A stretch of 64,000 nt of DNA, taken from the NCBI GenBank assembly GCA_965220315.1, contig CBDCPP010000002.1, forward strand, positions 496,001 to 560,000, read 5' to 3'. Position numbers and translations under genes: made by a program. Positions 62,908 to 64,000 of the stretch are shown piece by piece (position 1 is the stretch's first letter; each line of letters opens with the position of its first letter). The notes beneath the pieces were generated by a model. That model was not told the origin of the DNA. It worked only from the letters and a program-made list of their open reading frames with translations, and made no database searches. The stretch comes from JAPOXK01 sp965220315 (lineage in GTDB: Bacteria > Chloroflexota > Dehalococcoidia > Bin125).

Positions 62908-64000
62908 CTACGCCGGTACCTGCTCGTACGGCGTAAGCGCGTCCAGCGCTGGCTTGATCTCCGTCATCACCAACCGCAGCTGCTCGATCGTGGATTCCAG
63001 CGGCTGCTGTGCATAGTGCCACGTCGCTACCAAGTACTCGAACGGCACTTGCTTCCACTCCTCCACCAGTTGATCTCGCACATCGTCCACCGTCCCCGTC
63101 ACGAACGCGTCCGCTTGCTCGATCTCGTCCACGATTTGCTCGACCGTCGGGTTCTCCGGCAGCGTCACCCGTTTGTCAACGACTCGCTCATACAGCAGGT
63201 TCCAAAAATTCTTGTAGATATCGGCGTCGTACTTCGCCAGCGACTCCCGCACCGCCTCTCGTGTCTCCCCGATCTGGAGGTACCGCTGGATCCCCTGCAT
63301 CTGTCCCAGCGCCAGCGGGCGCCCGGCGGCTTCTGCCGCCTGCACGTAGCGGGGCGCCTGCGCCAGCGCCCGCTGCCCCGCTACCACGTGGATGCAGTTG
63401 AACCCCATCCTGCCGCAGTACTCCACTGACTCCGCGCTCCCGGAGCTCGGCACAAAGATCGGCGGGTGCGGCTGCGTATAAGGCGCCGGCACCACACTCA
63501 CGCGGTGTACCCGCCCGTCCTCTCCGATCTCGCCCGGCGCTCCCAGATGCTTCGTACTCCGCGCCATCCACCATTCGATGCCCTCTGTGTACGGATACGG
63601 TACCTGCCACAGCTTCGAGTTGTGCTCGATGCTCTCCTCCGTCCACGCCTTGATCACCATCTCCACTTGCTCGCGGAAAATGTCGCGGTTGATCAGGTCA
63701 TCCGCGCTCCCGTCCGAATGCGTCGCCCGCGATCCTAGATGTTGTCCTACGACGTTCGTCCAGCGGTCTTGGTACCCCCGCGCGAACCCGACAAAGAACC
63801 GCCCCTTCGTCATGTGATCCAAGATCGCCGTCTCCTCCGCGATCCGGATCGGATGCTGCGTACTCATCACATAACCCAACTGCCCCACCCGCAGCCGCTG
63901 CGTGATCGCGGCCCAGTAAGCGTTGAATGTCCCTGGGCTCGGCCCCACCTCGTATCCCTCCGAGTGAAAGTGATGCTCGATCGACGCCATCCCCCACACC
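62908..64000 (-). CDS. LLM-class flavin-dependent oxidoreductase, N terminus beyond window
   Basis: The frame is open to the window edge, so the start is missing. The 363 visible residues hold the C-terminal part of a luciferase-like barrel: ASIEHHFHSEGYEVGPS, VGQLGYVMSTQHPIRIAEETAILDHMTKGRFFVGFARGYQ, PPIFVPSSGSAESVEYCGRMGFN and FVTGTVDDVRDQL. EHHF and the early GPSPG fit FMNH2-dependent monooxygenases. It is upstream of the CoxS gene by 21 bases and may act in the same oxidation pathway. Confidence 0.88.
   Translation of the reverse strand, partial: VWGMASIEHHFHSEGYEVGPSPGTFNAYWAAITQRLRVGQLGYVMSTQHPIRIAEETAILDHMTKGRFFVGFARGYQDRWTNVVGQHLGSRATHSDGSADDLINRDIFREQVEMVIKAWTEESIEHNSKLWQVPYPYTEGIEWWMARSTKHLGAPGEIGEDGRVHRVSVVPAPYTQPHPPIFVPSSGSAESVEYCGRMGFNCIHVVAGQRALAQAPRYVQAAEAAGRPLALGQMQGIQRYLQIGETREAVRESLAKYDADIYKNFWNLLYERVVDKRVTLPENPTVEQIVDEIEQADAFVTGTVDDVRDQLVEEWKQVPFEYLVATWHYAQQPLESTIEQLRLVMTEIKPALDALTPYEQVPA

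Overview
The window is a gene-dense, high-GC bacterial chromosome segment with no rRNA, tRNA, CRISPR array, transposase or phage structural gene that I can see. Its content is typical of a heterotrophic scavenger with expanded degradative families: four luciferase-like (LLM) flavin/F420 oxidoreductases, four amidase-signature enzymes, three CaiB/BaiF CoA-transferases, two amidohydrolase_2 proteins, a hydantoinase, HyuB, a TcuA-like flavoprotein and a CoxSLM-type molybdenum hydroxylase. This mix resembles Chloroflexota of the SAR202 / Dehalococcoidia type. That placement is an inference from gene content only; no phylogenetic marker gene is present.

Layout. 0-9.7 kb: 3' end of a TPP enzyme with a coupled SDR, a PQQ sugar dehydrogenase lipoprotein, two amidases, a hot-dog dehydratase, an EamA exporter, a SnoaL-fold protein and a Ca/Na exchanger. 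9.8-10.5 kb: a small unknown gene and a kelch fragment. 10.6-17.1 kb: a tight leucine/isovalerate operon in liuB-liuC-liuD-liuE order, followed by an acyl-CoA dehydrogenase that lacks both usual catalytic glutamates. 17.2-19.9 kb: AlkA-type glycosylase, class III aminotransferase, second SnoaL-fold protein. 20.1-24.3 kb: an island with a broken secreted protein (CARDB, zinc peptidase, ten leucine-rich repeats) and a DUF1697 gene. 24.3-34.1 kb: crotonase plus hydantoinase, amidohydrolase, iron alcohol dehydrogenase, LLM oxidoreductase, then a minus-strand run made of a probable selenoprotein peroxiredoxin, an LLM oxidoreductase, a small GatC/AtzG-like subunit and its amidase. 34.1-45.7 kb: TTC38-like TPR protein, MFS transporter, thioesterase, oxalyl-CoA decarboxylase-like TPP enzyme, CoA-transferase, tricarballylate dehydrogenase-like flavoprotein, metallo-beta-lactamase fold hydrolase with a coupled methyltransferase, LLM oxidoreductase, alpha/beta hydrolase. 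45.9-55.1 kb: a paired CoA-transferase, a DUF4389 remnant, amidase plus HyuB plus VOC protein, and an amidohydrolase. 55.1-57.6 kb: an atypical SMC/Rad50-like ABC ATPase with a small upstream ORF. 57.6-64 kb: a J-domain/flavin-reductase fusion, an O-methyltransferase, a CoxM-CoxL-CoxS set and a truncated LLM gene.

Two signals stand out. First, a peroxiredoxin-like gene (33414-34070, minus) has an in-frame TGA exactly where the family has the first Cys of its WCPYC motif, and a hairpin of bacterial SECIS type follows it directly. It is a strong selenoprotein candidate. Second, a protein at 57629-58420 (minus) joins a J-domain with an HPD motif to a flavin-reductase domain.

Composition. On the + strand C clearly exceeds G in backbone genes of either orientation, so plus-strand genes prefer C-ended and minus-strand genes G-ended codons. 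Three stretches break this pattern (about 9.8-10.5, 20.1-24 and 55.15-57.6 kb). They hold the broken, repetitive or defence-like genes and look recently acquired.
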